Assembly: GCA_958510875.1 (NCBI GenBank)
Contig: OY294070.1
Coordinates: forward strand, 20,699,631-20,763,630
Source: Endomychus coccineus
Taxonomy: Eukaryota > Arthropoda > Insecta > Coleoptera > Endomychidae
DNA length: 64,000 nt
Direction of reading: 5' to 3'
The notes under the pieces were generated by a model. The model ran no database searches and was not told the origin of the DNA. It saw only the letters and a list, made by a program, of their open reading frames with translations. Shown piece after piece: positions 20,701 to 28,800 of the stretch. The translations under genes were made by a program, and so were the position numbers. Numbering within the stretch: the first letter of the stretch is position 1; each line of letters begins with the position of its first letter.

Positions 20701-20793
20701 ATAAGTTGTATGTGTCAGAATAACAGAAAGACAAAACAGAGACTGTTACAAGTGGTCGAAGATTTGGAAAAGAATCAAACAGTGACTAGATAA
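2471..20793 (+). CDS. VPS50: VPS50/syndetin (EARP complex subunit), C-terminal two thirds, nine exons
   Basis: VPS50 (syndetin, CCDC132) is the subunit that distinguishes the EARP tethering complex, which acts in endosome-to-plasma-membrane recycling and shares VPS51, VPS52 and VPS53 with GARP. The join 2471-2766, 2820-3009, 9742-10073, 10138-10342, 10591-10890, 18950-19108, 19991-20112, 20163-20352, 20671-20793 keeps phase at every GT-AG junction and gives 638 residues. Landmarks recalled from animal syndetins appear in order: [113 protein letters not shown]. The family is about 960 residues long, so roughly 330 N-terminal residues, including the coiled-coil part, lie upstream of the window. 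No premature stop or frameshift is seen. TRMT6 lies antisense in the fifth intron visible here (10891-18949). Confidence 0.95.
2820..3009 (+). CDS. VPS50: VPS50 exon B
   Basis: It follows a 53-nt intron. The exon completes the split Arg codon and carries [27 protein letters not shown] and [19 protein letters not shown], among the best conserved parts of syndetin. The donor is acag|gtaacg, in phase 0. Confidence 0.95.
3148..3168. repeat. 21-bp dispersed motif, copy 1
   Basis: The core CCCGCTCGAAGGACC occurs here and, identical over 21 bp, at 10501-10521. A diverged copy (17 of 21) lies at 14785-14805. All three are in VPS50 introns. The meaning is unknown. Confidence 0.5.
3490..4990 (+). pseudogene. 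degenerate multicopy insect transposon-type gene, superfamily not identified
   Basis: Broken + strand frames read in order [106 protein letters not shown], and further on [20 protein letters not shown] and [18 protein letters not shown]. From memory this resembles an uncharacterised, high-copy protein family seen in many insect genomes, but the superfamily name cannot be given with certainty. Frameshifts and stops (for example near 4020 and 4437) make it non-functional. No terminal repeats were recognised. Confidence 0.5.
4991..5746. other. AT-rich intron, no gene recognised
   Basis: No coding signal, RNA gene or clear repeat structure is recognised between the decayed gene and the mariner element. 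Confidence 0.4.
5952..6728 (-). mobile_element. hAT-like element nested in mariner
   Basis: Imperfect terminal inverted repeats, CAGGGTCGGATTTAGAGG on the left and CAACGCCGGATTTAGGGG read inward from the right, bound the element. Both ends carry GC-rich ggaggcccc motifs. No clean 8-bp target duplication is seen (ttggcgta versus attacgca); about 40 bp of mariner sequence seems to be missing at the site. Confidence 0.7.
6139..6507 (-). CDS. hAT transposase C-terminal dimerisation domain fragment
   Basis: A 122-residue open frame contains [40 protein letters not shown] and [15 protein letters not shown]. This is the usual order of the hAT family C-terminal dimerisation region of ZMYM1-type transposases. 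The catalytic part is absent, so only the end of the protein survives in a 777-bp element. The frame is intact over the domain. Confidence 0.75.
   Translation of the reverse strand: MFTPIRQSICVLIDSYRKDFGKDQSPELFYYQILEDKNFRATFPNLEIALRMYLVLMVSNCIGEHSFSKMKIIKNWLRTTMGQNRLSKLSLLSIECDLLRELNFRRKKLRRFRSLTLKFYFR
6740..7075 (+). pseudogene. mariner transposase N-terminal (HTH) fragment
   Basis: The frame reads [20 protein letters not shown], then [40 protein letters not shown]. This is the second helix-turn-helix and linker of a mariner transposase. It is cut off by the retroelement fragment that follows and resumes at 7966. Confidence 0.8.
7380..7965 (-). pseudogene. R1/Jockey-like non-LTR reverse transcriptase fragment inside mariner
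   Basis: Read on the - strand: [72 protein letters not shown] and, near 7400-7480, a [21 protein letters not shown] motif. The order matches palm and finger motifs of non-LTR reverse transcriptases. The family also appears at 40140-41600. It is truncated at both ends with stops between the blocks. Confidence 0.75.
8132..8384. other. AT-rich spacer
   Basis: About 250 bp between the mariner right end and the next transposon; nothing recognised. Confidence 0.4.
8385..9663 (-). mobile_element. Tc1/mariner-superfamily element, nearly full length
   Basis: Inverted ends GGGTTTTCCATTAAGGCCGG on the left and GGGGTTTTCCAATAGGGACG read inward from the right enclose about 1.28 kb. Flanking TA/TATA is consistent with TA target choice. 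The element contains one degraded transposase gene on the - strand. It lies in the 6.7-kb VPS50 intron (3010-9741), directly upstream of exon C. Confidence 0.85.
8487..9552 (-). pseudogene. Tc1/mariner-type transposase, frameshifted
   Basis: The gene starts at an ATG at 9552 ([20 protein letters not shown]), then shows an HTH segment ([40 protein letters not shown]) and a catalytic core: [20 protein letters not shown] with the first Asp, [13 protein letters not shown] with the second, and [13 protein letters not shown] with the third. It ends with [14 protein letters not shown]. Frameshifts near 9170 and 8780, and a stop near 9428, break it into at least four frames, so it is inactive. The overall length, about 340 codons, is normal for the family. 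Confidence 0.85.
9742..10073 (+). CDS. VPS50: VPS50 exon C
   Basis: After tgtttattttag the frame runs [17 protein letters not shown], a Ser/Thr-rich linker ([18 protein letters not shown]), then an acidic segment [20 protein letters not shown] and [13 protein letters not shown]. Vertebrate syndetin has a similar acidic, poorly conserved region ending LKRDYVDE. The donor ..gttaa|gtaagt leaves two nucleotides. Confidence 0.9.
10138..10342 (+). CDS. VPS50: VPS50 exon D
   Basis: It follows a 64-nt intron with a strong polypyrimidine acceptor (ttttttttcgcag). The exon encodes a basic stretch ([10 protein letters not shown]) and the highly conserved [20 protein letters not shown] and [19 protein letters not shown]. 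The donor is ttg|gtaaga, in phase 0. Confidence 0.95.
10501..10521. repeat. 21-bp dispersed motif, copy 2
   Basis: Identical to 3148-3168; lies between VPS50 exons D and E, preceded by attttccatt. Confidence 0.5.
10591..10890 (+). CDS. VPS50: VPS50 exon E
   Basis: Exactly 100 codons between gcatttgcag and acag|gtaaga. It contains [16 protein letters not shown], a divergent loop, then [20 protein letters not shown] and [14 protein letters not shown]. The 8-kb intron after it hosts TRMT6 and several transposons. Confidence 0.94.
11918..12602 (-). pseudogene. hAT transposase (ZMYM1/DUF4371-like) remnant
   Basis: Two open frames in sequence read [40 protein letters not shown] and [20 protein letters not shown], then [20 protein letters not shown]. 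The first set is the conserved core around the second catalytic residue of ZMYM1-like hAT transposases (C-x-x-Q-x-Y-D-N-A). N-terminal and C-terminal parts are missing or unreadable. The foldback array lies upstream of it in the element. Confidence 0.7.
12801..14400. repeat. foldback array: inverted blocks of about 142-bp tandem units
   Basis: The left arm (12801-13465) and right arm (13470-14400) are inverted copies: the outer left end gcattttgttcctaatacc returns as ggtattaggaacaaaatgc on the right. Each arm is built of tandem units marked by ctgatcacgattcc (left, near 12984, 13101, 13244, 13384) or its complement (right, near 13501, 13645, 13787, 13929, 14068, 14198). Spacing is 117-144 bp. 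The right arm has two more units than the left. Open frames in the array only echo the repeat and are not genes. Confidence 0.85.
14785..14805. repeat. 21-bp dispersed motif, diverged copy 3
   Basis: Matches 17 of 21 positions of 3148-3168, with GGCTCGAAGGA kept and preceded by attttccat as at 10501. Confidence 0.4.
15141..15560. repeat. 420-bp near-perfect palindrome (foldback MITE)
   Basis: Arms of about 200 bp (15141-15339 and 15353-15560) are inverted copies separated by 13 nt (tacttgctgtgtt). The outer ends are aattcttggg and ccctagaatt. Each arm contains gtttcggtctcacgaccatc or its complement. A diverged half-copy lies at 41906-42110. The block stands about 195 bp downstream of the TRMT6 stop codon. 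Confidence 0.9.
15688..15693 (-). terminator. candidate poly(A) signal of TRMT6
   Basis: AATAAA on the - strand, about 62 nt after the TRMT6 stop codon, in an AT-rich stretch. It lies before the palindrome, so the transcript would end short of it. Confidence 0.45.
15755..16990 (-). CDS. TRMT6: tRNA (adenine(58)-N1)-methyltransferase non-catalytic subunit TRM6
   Basis: TRM6 (Gcd10 family) pairs with TRM61 to make m1A58 in the T-loop of nuclear tRNAs; TRM61 binds AdoMet and TRM6 is needed for tRNA binding. The 411-residue frame is intact and intronless, starting at the ATG at 16990. Family landmarks in order: an N-terminal barrel ([11 protein letters not shown], residues 7-17), [20 protein letters not shown] (88-107), [18 protein letters not shown] (131-148), [20 protein letters not shown] (198-217), a charged linker with a probable nuclear signal ESKKRKLND (293-301), and the C-terminal hallmark [17 protein letters not shown] (379-395) followed by [11 protein letters not shown]. 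It is slightly shorter than human TRMT6. The gene lies antisense inside a VPS50 intron. Confidence 0.96.
   Translation of the reverse strand: MDQDTIKVGDYVIVQRQTYTKLHKLKEHGNLVLGPFNVEMDSVVGARYFDTFLMRNVPNTKKFYKLEKANETPASSSNLSIENSGNDNRDIEDDGQSQMLSRDEIDQLKDGELNSNNIVEKLITNSKTFNSKTEFSQEKYIKKKEKKYFEYLQILKPSIRLLAHMYYRQDPSKTLGIRIDDLSQILSYSNIQSEGNHILYDSGTSGLMSAALMHAIGAETSGKLIHMHPGNECQKNALIAMQFPAEQVDRCINVNLYSVLRYYQRNIVENVPGEETSPIETENTEKGNENEPESKKRKLNDKPSWQFDNEKACELLKDKVDSLIIVLKEHPINIVKELAQFLNAGRSLVVFSVYRESLQDLYMYLKSTSNYVSIRVTSNFMRNYQVLPERTHPEVNMSSGGFVLSAYKIDL
16991..17425. promoter_or_regulatory. probable 5' flank of TRMT6
   Basis: The 435 bp upstream of the TRMT6 start must hold its promoter if the gene is transcribed from within the VPS50 intron. 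No TATA box or initiator can be assigned with confidence and no coding sequence is seen. Confidence 0.3.
17426..17603 (+). repeat. 88-bp tandem duplication in a Penelope-like remnant
   Basis: Two copies, starting tatcaaaatgcgttaaacta at 17426 and again at 17514, differ at about one position (cgtgcacagc versus cgtgtacagc). The near identity points to a recent duplication compared with the decayed element around it. Confidence 0.88.
17430..18830 (+). mobile_element. Penelope-like retroelement, decayed
   Basis: The + strand shows [20 protein letters not shown] (near 17620-17680), [20 protein letters not shown] (near 18090-18150) and [20 protein letters not shown] (near 18527-18590), the last being the start of a GIY-YIG endonuclease domain. 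The tail gatgatggttacttagtag with gaaaggttctcagtacttta matches the ends near 2040 and 46300. It carries many stops, an 88-bp duplication and an insertion at 17850-18068. Confidence 0.75.
17850..18068. mobile_element. hAT-type MITE fragment within the Penelope-like element
   Basis: The right end, read inward, begins CAGGGATGTTACGAATATTC and then GCATCCGCATCCGC, a typical hAT non-autonomous terminus. An internal hairpin (about 17955-18010) pairs catctgcatccgtat with atacggatgcagatg. The left terminus was not identified, so the boundary is approximate. Confidence 0.5.
18950..19108 (+). CDS. VPS50: VPS50 exon F
   Basis: It opens after ccattttttcaag and encodes [20 protein letters not shown], then [20 protein letters not shown] and DMLLR, ending agg|gtaagt in phase 0. 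It rejoins the frame of exon E across the 8-kb intron that contains TRMT6. Confidence 0.94.
19340..19800 (-). pseudogene. non-LTR reverse transcriptase fragment
   Basis: On the - strand: [20 protein letters not shown], a broken stretch, then [15 protein letters not shown] and [20 protein letters not shown]. The last block is the catalytic motif A region (LDLSKAYD) of a Jockey/CR1-type reverse transcriptase. It is truncated and lies in a VPS50 intron. Confidence 0.7.
19991..20112 (+). CDS. VPS50: VPS50 exon G
   Basis: After tcaattacag the frame reads [40 protein letters not shown] and two nucleotides of a Gly codon before gtaagg. The [15 protein letters not shown] segment matches the conserved syndetin C-terminal helical region. 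Confidence 0.94.
20163..20352 (+). CDS. VPS50: VPS50 exon H
   Basis: It follows a 50-nt intron and completes the Gly codon. It encodes [40 protein letters not shown] and [17 protein letters not shown], ending agc|gtaagt. This is the most strongly conserved C-terminal part of the family. Confidence 0.96.
20671..20793 (+). CDS. VPS50: VPS50 terminal exon I
   Basis: After atttttgtag: [20 protein letters not shown], then [20 protein letters not shown] and a TAA stop. Animal syndetins end similarly, with a lysine-rich turn followed by a short C-terminal helix. Confidence 0.95.
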   Translation, partial: EYSTKHLFGLISCMCQNNRKTKQRLLQVVEDLEKNQTVTR

Positions 20794-21132
20794 CATATCA
20801 TTTTATAGGTTTTCCCATATTAATTGTGATATTATTGTAAATAGTTACTTCTCATAATTTATTTGATCAAATTCAATTTTTACTTTTATAATGTTGGAGA
20901 AGATTAACTCTATTAATTTGAATGTGCAATCATAATTTATATTTAGGTTAAGTTAATGCTATATTCTGGAATATAGTATGTTATAATTTTTTTTTCTCAA
21001 CAAATTATATTATATTTCTATAATTGACTTCTAGAATGAAATTGCACTTAAGTACTTTAATTTTATCTTGTTTTATGTTATGAAAAATTTAAATTATTTT
21101 GTTATTAATAATACTAAAAAAGAATCAATTTG

Positions 21133-21138
21133 AATAAA
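21133..21138 (+). terminator. candidate poly(A) signal of VPS50
   Basis: AATAAA about 340 nt after the stop codon in AT-rich DNA and before the minisatellite. Other A-rich variants lie nearby, so the choice is tentative. Confidence 0.35.
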
Positions 21139-21548
21139 AAGCATTGATATCTATATTTGGTTATAACTCAACCTTGCCAATTATTTTGTTAATAGGTAAG
21201 TATCTTTTGTTTAATGAAATTATAAAATTAATGTAAATAACACATGCTGGATTTGACCATCTCAAGAGTCTATAATATAACCGACTGATATAATTTGTAT
21301 ACATAATTAAAATAACTATATCAAAAGTTCGATTTTCACTAGTTTAATAGTTATTTTATTTTCGTTTAGAATGGATTTTCATCATGTAATGTGTAATTCT
21401 ATTTTATACAATTTGTGTCAACTTTTATTTCAAGCAACAATAACTTCAATTTTAGTTTGAAATTAATTTAGAAGCTCTCAAAATATGTAGGAATCTACAG
21501 GATAACAAGTAAAAAATTCCTGTTCAAACCAAAGTGTATAAGAGAAAA

Positions 21549-22343
21549 ATATAACTATTCGATAAATAATAGGCTGAATTTTCAAAAGTGTAGAAAAAAA
21601 TATAACTATTCAATAAATAATAAGCTGAATTTTCGAAAGTGTATAAAAGAAAAATATATCTATTCAATAAATAATAGGCTGAATTTCCAAAAGTGTATAA
21701 AAAAAATAACTATTCAATAAATAATAAGCTGCATTTTCAAAAGTGTATAAAAGAAAAATATAACTATTCAATAAACAATAAGCTGAATTTTCAAAAGTGT
21801 ATAAATGAAAAATATAACTATTCAATAAATAATAGGCTGAATTCTCAAAAGTGTAGAAAAGAAAAATATAACTATTCAATTAGTAATAAGCTGAATTTTC
21901 AAAAGTGTATAAAAGAAAAATATAACTATGCAATAAATAATAGGCTAAATTTTCAAAAGTGTAGAAAAGAAAAATATTACTTTTCAATAAATAATAGGCT
22001 GAATTTTCAAAAGTGTAGAAAAGAAAAATATAACTATTCAATTAGTAATAAGCTGAATTTTCAAAAGTGTATAAAAGAAAAATATAACTATTCAATAAAT
22101 AATAAGCTAAATTTTCAAAAGTGTATAAAAGAAAAATATAACTATTCAATAAATAATAGGCTGAATTTTCAAAAGTGTAGAAAAGAAAAATATAACTATT
22201 CAATAAATAATAGGCTGAATTTTCAAAAGTGTATAAAAGAAAAATATAACTATTCAATAAATAATAGGCTGAATTTTCAAAAGCGTATAAAAGAAAAATA
22301 TAACGATTCAATAAATGATAAGCCGAATTTTCAAATGTCACAT
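21549..22343. repeat. 54-bp minisatellite, about 15 units
   Basis: Units read ataactattcaataaataat-a/g-agctgaattttcaaaagtgtat/gaaaagaaaaat. Most are exactly 54 bp, so 18 codons; the first three are shorter by a few bases. Units with attagtaataagctg recur three apart (units 7 and 10), which suggests duplication of a three-unit block. Both strands stay open over most of the array: 218 codons at 21693-22349 on +, and 145 codons at 22042-22479 on -. It lies between the convergent VPS50 and CD36-like genes. Confidence 0.92.
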
Positions 22344-22349
22344 CAATAA

Positions 22350-23470
22350 GGCTTAGATTAGTCAGGGGTGTCAAATATACTGAATCCTTAAAGAAATATT
22401 GTATCCTCCTTACAGAACTTAAACCATTACTTTTTGGCTCTTGTAGGAAGCCTAAGGTTTTTCCCGACTCCGGTGGCAAACTCCATCGTTCACTAGGCCA
22501 ATTTTACTCACGTGGCCGTTGAGTTTGCAATTTTCTGTCATTAATCTTGTGATTCTCAAGTTGTACATGCTTAACGGTATACTTTCCAAAACATCCTAAA
22601 TTTATGGGTTTTGGATTGTCTGTGTCCCGGAAGAGAGCACCAGTATTTTGTGCAGAGATCTATTCTAAGGATTTTCCTTAAGGTTCCCCCAGTCATTTTA
22701 GTTAAAATAATTAATAAAATTTTGCAAATTGGAGAAAAGTCATTGTCTTAAAATTTGGTTCAAGTTTCACCGATTGTACCTATTTGAATTATTCGAAAAG
22801 CAATTTGAATAAGTTGAGACCTTTGTATCTAACCTCCAAAATTCGGTTCTGAAATTATGTTATGTTCAAAAATTAAAAAAACTGAATATTGTCATATGAG
22901 TCATAGTTTTAAATTCGAAATGTTGAAAAACTGCGTTCATTCAATCTTAAAAATACTTTTGAACCAACTTTTAATAAAGATTTCAAAAAATGTAATAAAA
23001 ACGGTTGGTTAAAGCTCATACCAACATCAACAACAGCAGTTATTCAACATGGTGCCAAAATGAGAAAATAACCATTGTTGGTCCAAATAATGGCCAATTA
23101 CTCGGAAATAGACGGAGAACTTTTGATGGCATGGGTTATCTTAACAATTGCCAACACCAATGTACATTTTCCACCAGGTTTGGGAGGGTTAACTTGCTGT
23201 CCATCTTCGGTCCAATTTTAACAGGTCAGCCTGATAAACGGACACGATAAAAAATGATGGCACATGGTGGAAGTGTAAAAGAATGGTATGCTTTGGAAGT
23301 AACCGCAACTTGAAAAGCGTTAACCTCTAGTCAAAAAATTAAAAAATGGAGGGGGCTGTATCTCGAATCTAGCATCCGGCGAAAATTCGGTCTGTGAGAT
23401 GAATTGATCATTGAACCGTCCTCTAACGATAAACCATAGTGCCATCGAGTTAATGTTCAGACCATCAATA
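22350..23470. other. intergenic DNA, no gene recognised
   Basis: A short open + frame at 23005-23250 has no recognisable motif. The stretch 22400-22720 has slightly higher GC, but no terminal repeats were found. Confidence 0.35.
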
Positions 23471-23479
23471 TCGCCCTGG

Positions 23480-23824
23480 TTTCTAGACTATTTGTAGTCA
23501 TACTACCACAACGTAAATTAGTAAACCACTTGTGACTCGTTCCAATCGATGGTGAAAAGTCCCCATAATGTTTAACAAGCGATGGTTTGGTTTGCGTAAT
23601 CTGTTTCCCACAAGAAATAATGTTTAATCAAGACGCGAAATTCACTTTTTTCCATGTTTACAAAAAACCTTCAAGGTTGCTTGTCAAAACAGAACTGAAT
23701 GACATATCCGTCAGAAAATTTTAATGCGTTCTAGTTAAAGATGTTACATCACAAATGTCACATGGGATTTTCGATTGTGGCGCCATCTGTTATATTTTCC
23801 AGGTACTTTTCGCCTTGCCCTCGT
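23480..23824 (-). mobile_element. mariner 5' end fragment
   Basis: It ends tttcgccttgccctcgta, the complement of the mariner left end at 5747, with cgattgtggcgccatctgtt and a decayed transposase start (ttcacttttttccatgttta). Only the first 300 bp or so of the element is present. Confidence 0.8.
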
Positions 23825-25484
23825 ATATTGTTTTTCCGGTATTAAACAACAATAAATGACCAGATCAGTATAATAATATTTATCAAGAAATCTTTAAATA
23901 AGAAAACAAAAAATGTATGTATATTAAAAAACGATGTCAGGCAACATTCCTTCTTAAAGATTTCACCAATATTTGTGGAGGTCCAGAGAAAAAACTACTA
24001 AATAAATTTTATTTTAATAATTCTTTATTTATAAGAAAATATTTACTTGGATAATACATTTTCATTGAAGTGAAAAAACCATTTAAAAACGAATGGGATC
24101 TTGCATAGAAAGGGGAGTTTTAATACTTCTACTAATACCCTAGCAACACCTGGTAAATAATACCATATTCTCTTGATGTTCAGTAGTTTTCATTGATTTT
24201 TCTTTCTATATAGAATATATCGATATAGCAAGCGCTGTATTATGAAGGAAGTAGTGGTAGAGGAAGAGAAATAAAATATCTGATATATTTACAAATTTAT
24301 TTAAGAAAATATTTGGCTACAGTCATTATAGACTTGATTTAAATCTACATTGTCATAAATTAGGTAAATTTAGCTAATTTATGAATGCAAATAAATCTCG
24401 GTCTTGGTTAAAATTCTAAGTAGTATATAATTGATAATTGGAGCATAAGTTAATAACTAACTACATTTTTCATTTTCATGATTCTCACTATTATTTAAAA
24501 ATATACAGGCTATTTAAAATTCATTCTTCACAAAAGCAATTTAAAATTAGTATAGAAAGTGCTAGTGAAAATGAATTATTTTTAATGAAATATCTACCAA
24601 GAAGTAAATAATATATATTACTAGTACTGAAATAATTTTGTTACCCTGTTATTGAAAACTTAGAAAATAGTGAATATTACTTTAATATAAATAGTGTTCC
24701 ATTCGTAAATTGTGACAATGCTAATTACTTGCCACGAAAATAGTTAAAAATCAAACTGAAACAATAATTAATTTCTACATTTTCTACAATTTTTTTATTA
24801 TTTTCTCAAATCAATAAACAAATGCACCAACTCTACGTTTTACCTAATTAAAGTATCAATTTGATTAAGATTAATATCACAATTGTTTTATTGTAATAAA
24901 AGTGCAATAATATCTGTCTCTAAAACGAGACTCTACTTAAAACTAATGACATTTAATGAAATTTTGAGGAATTGTCTCCGCGAATACATTCTGTTTTTAA
25001 TTTTAAAACTAAGATTATATTCGTATCTTACAGTATGAAATAATAAAGATAATAACACACTGAGATGTTTGGGAATTACAATTTCCTAAACCCTATTAAA
25101 TTACTGCCCTTTCAGACTAGAAAATATACTTTAATTGGAAATTAGAATAGTTGCTATTGTTTTTCAATAAAATAGGACTTTTAATATCTACATAATATAA
25201 ATCATTAATAAAGAAATTTGCAATTATTGAAAATTACTTAAGTAGAAAAAAAAATTGGAAGAAAATATCCCAAAATTATTTAATTAAAATTTTTCAAACT
25301 ATCCATGGAACAACTAGCAAACTTTTTGGAATGTATCAAGTTCTAATTGAGAAATGAAAATATTCAATTCTACATCAAGTTGAGCTTATAATTGTGACGA
25401 CGATTAATTAAAATGTTGAAATGATATTTATGAATTGTGAGTATGAGATTGAGCAAAGGAAAATTGGCCTAAATTTGTTAACTA
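23825..25484. other. AT-rich stretch, probable 3' UTR and flank of the CD36-like gene
   Basis: No coding frame or transposon is recognised. Several TTTATT motifs (AATAAA on the - strand, for example near 24021 and 24795) could end CD36-like transcripts, but none stands out. Confidence 0.35.
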
Positions 25485-25823
25485 TCACGCTTCTTCTAAT
25501 TTATTGTTAGTATCTTCTTGCAATCTAATTTCTGGGGATGCTAATGTATCATAATATAATTCCAATTCTTTGGCACTCATAGACGATTGTTTATCAGGGA
25601 TGTAACTGGACAATTGCCTTTCTATAAAATGCAATTCGTCTTGAATCCATTTGCCAGAATCGTTCTCCATTATTTTCGAACTCCTAAACTTGTACATCGA
25701 ATATAAAAATAATACCACGCCAAATACGAAAGAACCGTACAGCAAGACTTTTTCGGCAACTGGCAAGATTTGTAAGTACAGCTTTAGTTTTACAGTTAAA
25801 GCATCAGGCAGTCCATACAGCTT
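25485..25823 (-). CDS. CD36-like terminal exon
   Basis: The exon opens at ttaatttcag|AAG and encodes KLYGLPDALTVKLKLYLQIL, a membrane segment at about 25685-25748 (VLLYGSFVFGVVLFLYSMYK), a basic stop-transfer (KFRSSK) and an acidic tail ending NNKLEEA. The tail is longer than in vertebrate CD36 and has no obvious lysosomal dileucine at the end. Confidence 0.9.
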   Translation of the reverse strand, partial: KLYGLPDALTVKLKLYLQILPVAEKVLLYGSFVFGVVLFLYSMYKFRSSKIMENDSGKWIQDELHFIERQLSSYIPDKQSSMSAKELELYYDTLASPEIRLQEDTNNKLEEA

Positions 25824-28800
25824 CTGAAATTAATTAAACATTCTTTAGACTCATTATCACATAGAGCTGACCTTGAGTTTATCCAGTAATAACTTGAATA
25901 ACTTATCGGAAAAAACATTTTAATTCAAGTATTTTGTTGAGTGGATGAATGGTGTGGTGGTAAATTGAGGTGTTATTTCGACAATAAATATCTAGCAATA
26001 ACAACGACAATTCAATGGCATATTTGTAAAAATTCTGAAATTGTCGAGAGAAGCAAAACATAGGAAAATTCCCCGTGGATAAAAATGGTGCTGCTCCATT
26101 ACAAAATTGTAAGTCGTAACTCACAAATCGTCTACCCAATCAAAACGGGGCGAACAAGAACAGTGCACTTCAACCGCTTGAAACAATATTCAGTGCAGCT
26201 TGAAGCAGCGCCAAAAGCAGAAAATACTGCTTGGTCACTTGGTCTGATGTCTATTATGGCCCCAGCCGCGAGGCCGAGGAGTTGCAGCCCAAGACAAGCT
26301 AGTGTTGTACATTCTACTAGGATGTGAAAGGCATTTTCGCCTGCCTATCCGCATCCACTAACACTTGGGTCATCAACAATGCCAATTAAGTGACAAGTGG
26401 CGTGTAAAAAGTCCTGTCACCAGTTTTTTGCCTCTTCTGTTTTCGAGAGTTTGGGCGGGAACTACACAATGTGCAGCTTCGCCTCATACTAGGAGTCCGG
26501 TGATCGATGAGTTCCTAGGGGAACCCCGCTAGGCCCTCTAGGTACAAATCCACCCGTACGTTACGTCAAAATGCTGCGATACCGACAGTAATACAAAGTT
26601 TTATTCATTTTTAGGACTTATAATATAAAAACTCCTTGTTTTAACGTGGCCCTTAATTTGCACCCCATTTGCTTTTTTTAATGAAACAACCTGTCTTAAA
26701 ACCGATCTGGACTTCCACTTATCTAACCAATTTAGTAAATTTCTTATAAAAACGACTTTCAAATCACCTATAAGTAAGTAGTCCAGGCAAAAGTGTGAAA
26801 AATAGGGGTCATTACTAAAATTTTATAATGCACGAAAATGCAAAACATGTTTGCATCGTTAGTCACAAAGAAAGGGGGCGCTCGTGATTATTACTATCAA
26901 TAAACAATGAAAAATCATTTTCAATTAACAAATGGAATGTCTTTTATAACAAATGGAATATCTCGGGCTCTTTCAATCAAAAGTATCTGAAATTTGGTAT
27001 CGAGGAGTTTTTTGGTCCGCTGAACCCGAAACTGAAGTTGGAAAATGGAAAATTTGGCCCGTTTGCTGGAAAACCCGGAAACTTTGACCAAATCTTAGCA
27101 ACAAACAACATTTTTTCTCGGACTTTGGTATTGAAATATTAAGATGCCGTGATGTGTCTCGGTATAATTTTCATTAAATCAAAACCGACGATAGTTTTCC
27201 GAAAGAATCATGGACAAACTTTAATTATTCTATTTTTCGAAGAATTTTAGTCGGGGTTATTGAAATAATAAGGTACCGTGATGGTTATCGGTACAAATTT
27301 CACTAAGAGAAGGAAAATTCTGGGAAATTGGTGGAAAATTGCGTCGTTTTTCTCCATATTCCTGTATCGGTCTTCTTCCAACGTGTCAAATTATATGTTT
27401 TTGTGGTCGCTGAGTATAATCTTATGATTATAAAATCAAAAGCAGTCATAGTTTTCTGGAAAACTCCGAAAAATGAGGGTATTGGTTAGGATTCATTCCC
27501 TTTCCAGCAAGTGGGAGGGTATCCACACTAGCTGAAATTGTTCACTCTGACTAATCCAGCCGCGGACTCCCTGTACCCCAAATAACCCTATAAGTCGATC
27601 TATGTCATTTTTGATGTTTCGATTTTTACATCAACATCGTCACAAAAGTAGGTATTTCTAATACTAAAACTGTTTCAGTGAAGATAGGAAGGAATACATG
27701 TGTTTAGTATCGGCTCACTAAAAATGTTATAAACAAAAAAAATAGCTCAGTCTTTGTGTGATTCAGCATTCCTCAACTTAGAACAACATGTTTGGCAGAT
27801 AATTATATTTCATGAAAGTTTCTATTTATGTTCTGTTGTAAGCTTCACATCAATTTTTTTAGTGAATCTACTATTGCCTAATTAATAAAATCCATAACAC
27901 CTTTCAAAATATTTTACGATTTTTTCAATATTTTATACTGCTCGAGTGACAGTAGTGGGTAGTTAAAGCCACAAAGCTAACTAGCATTACTTTGGACTAG
28001 CAAATAGCAAGCAAAAGTCAACAAAACAGCTTCCTGTAATTATCGACTGAAGCACCATCTATCAACTGTGAATACAAACAACATTAACACATGATATGGG
28101 ATTTATAATATCTCCAATAGATGTTGTTGCCTCGCCAGCCCTAGACCCGTCTGTGAAACATGAGTCCACCCGACTAAAGTGTTCTCCCAGTCAATCTTCT
28201 GTGTTATAAGGGCGTCCGGGATTTGGAACCTGGGAGCAGACGCTACCGTGCCCTGGTTCAGTTGCAGGATCTGACAGCTTCCAGCAGCCCGACTCCAGGT
28301 ACTGCAATGTCCTCATGGCACGGACACACGGACCCACTGGCCCAGGCCCGAAAGCCGATACATAGTAGCCCCAGTTACTGTTTTGATGTGTAGTTTCAGT
28401 GAAACGTGCCCCAACAGCAACACAAAGCCCTAGTGTCTACTCAAGATTATAGGGTCCGTTTCAACGGAAATATTTGTTTCAAAATATCATATGAAGAAAT
28501 GTGAAAAAATACTTACAAATTCTGCCCACAATAAAGGTAGAATCATTTCGGAGAATTTAGCACAGTTGGCTATGGTCTTGATGTTTTTCAAAGCCAAGTT
28601 GATCTGGAAACTAGCCTGTAGATTAATCGGTACCCCAGATTTCTGAAATTATATTACATACATATAATATTGAATTGAGTTGTCCATGACTTTGTTACTA
28701 TCACCTAATTTATTTAATAAACATATTGATTGCAAAAACGAACATAAAATTTGATTTTCAAAACGTAAAATTGAAACATGAATGAAGCAAATAATTGTAT

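Noticed and set aside
21549..22343. CRISPR array
   Set aside because: Direct 54-bp tandem units without spacers in a eukaryotic genome; it is a minisatellite.
26085..26200. Intact LTR retrotransposon
   Set aside because: Only a short basic segment resembles the end of Ty3/gypsy Pol; no LTRs, protease or reverse transcriptase of that type are nearby.
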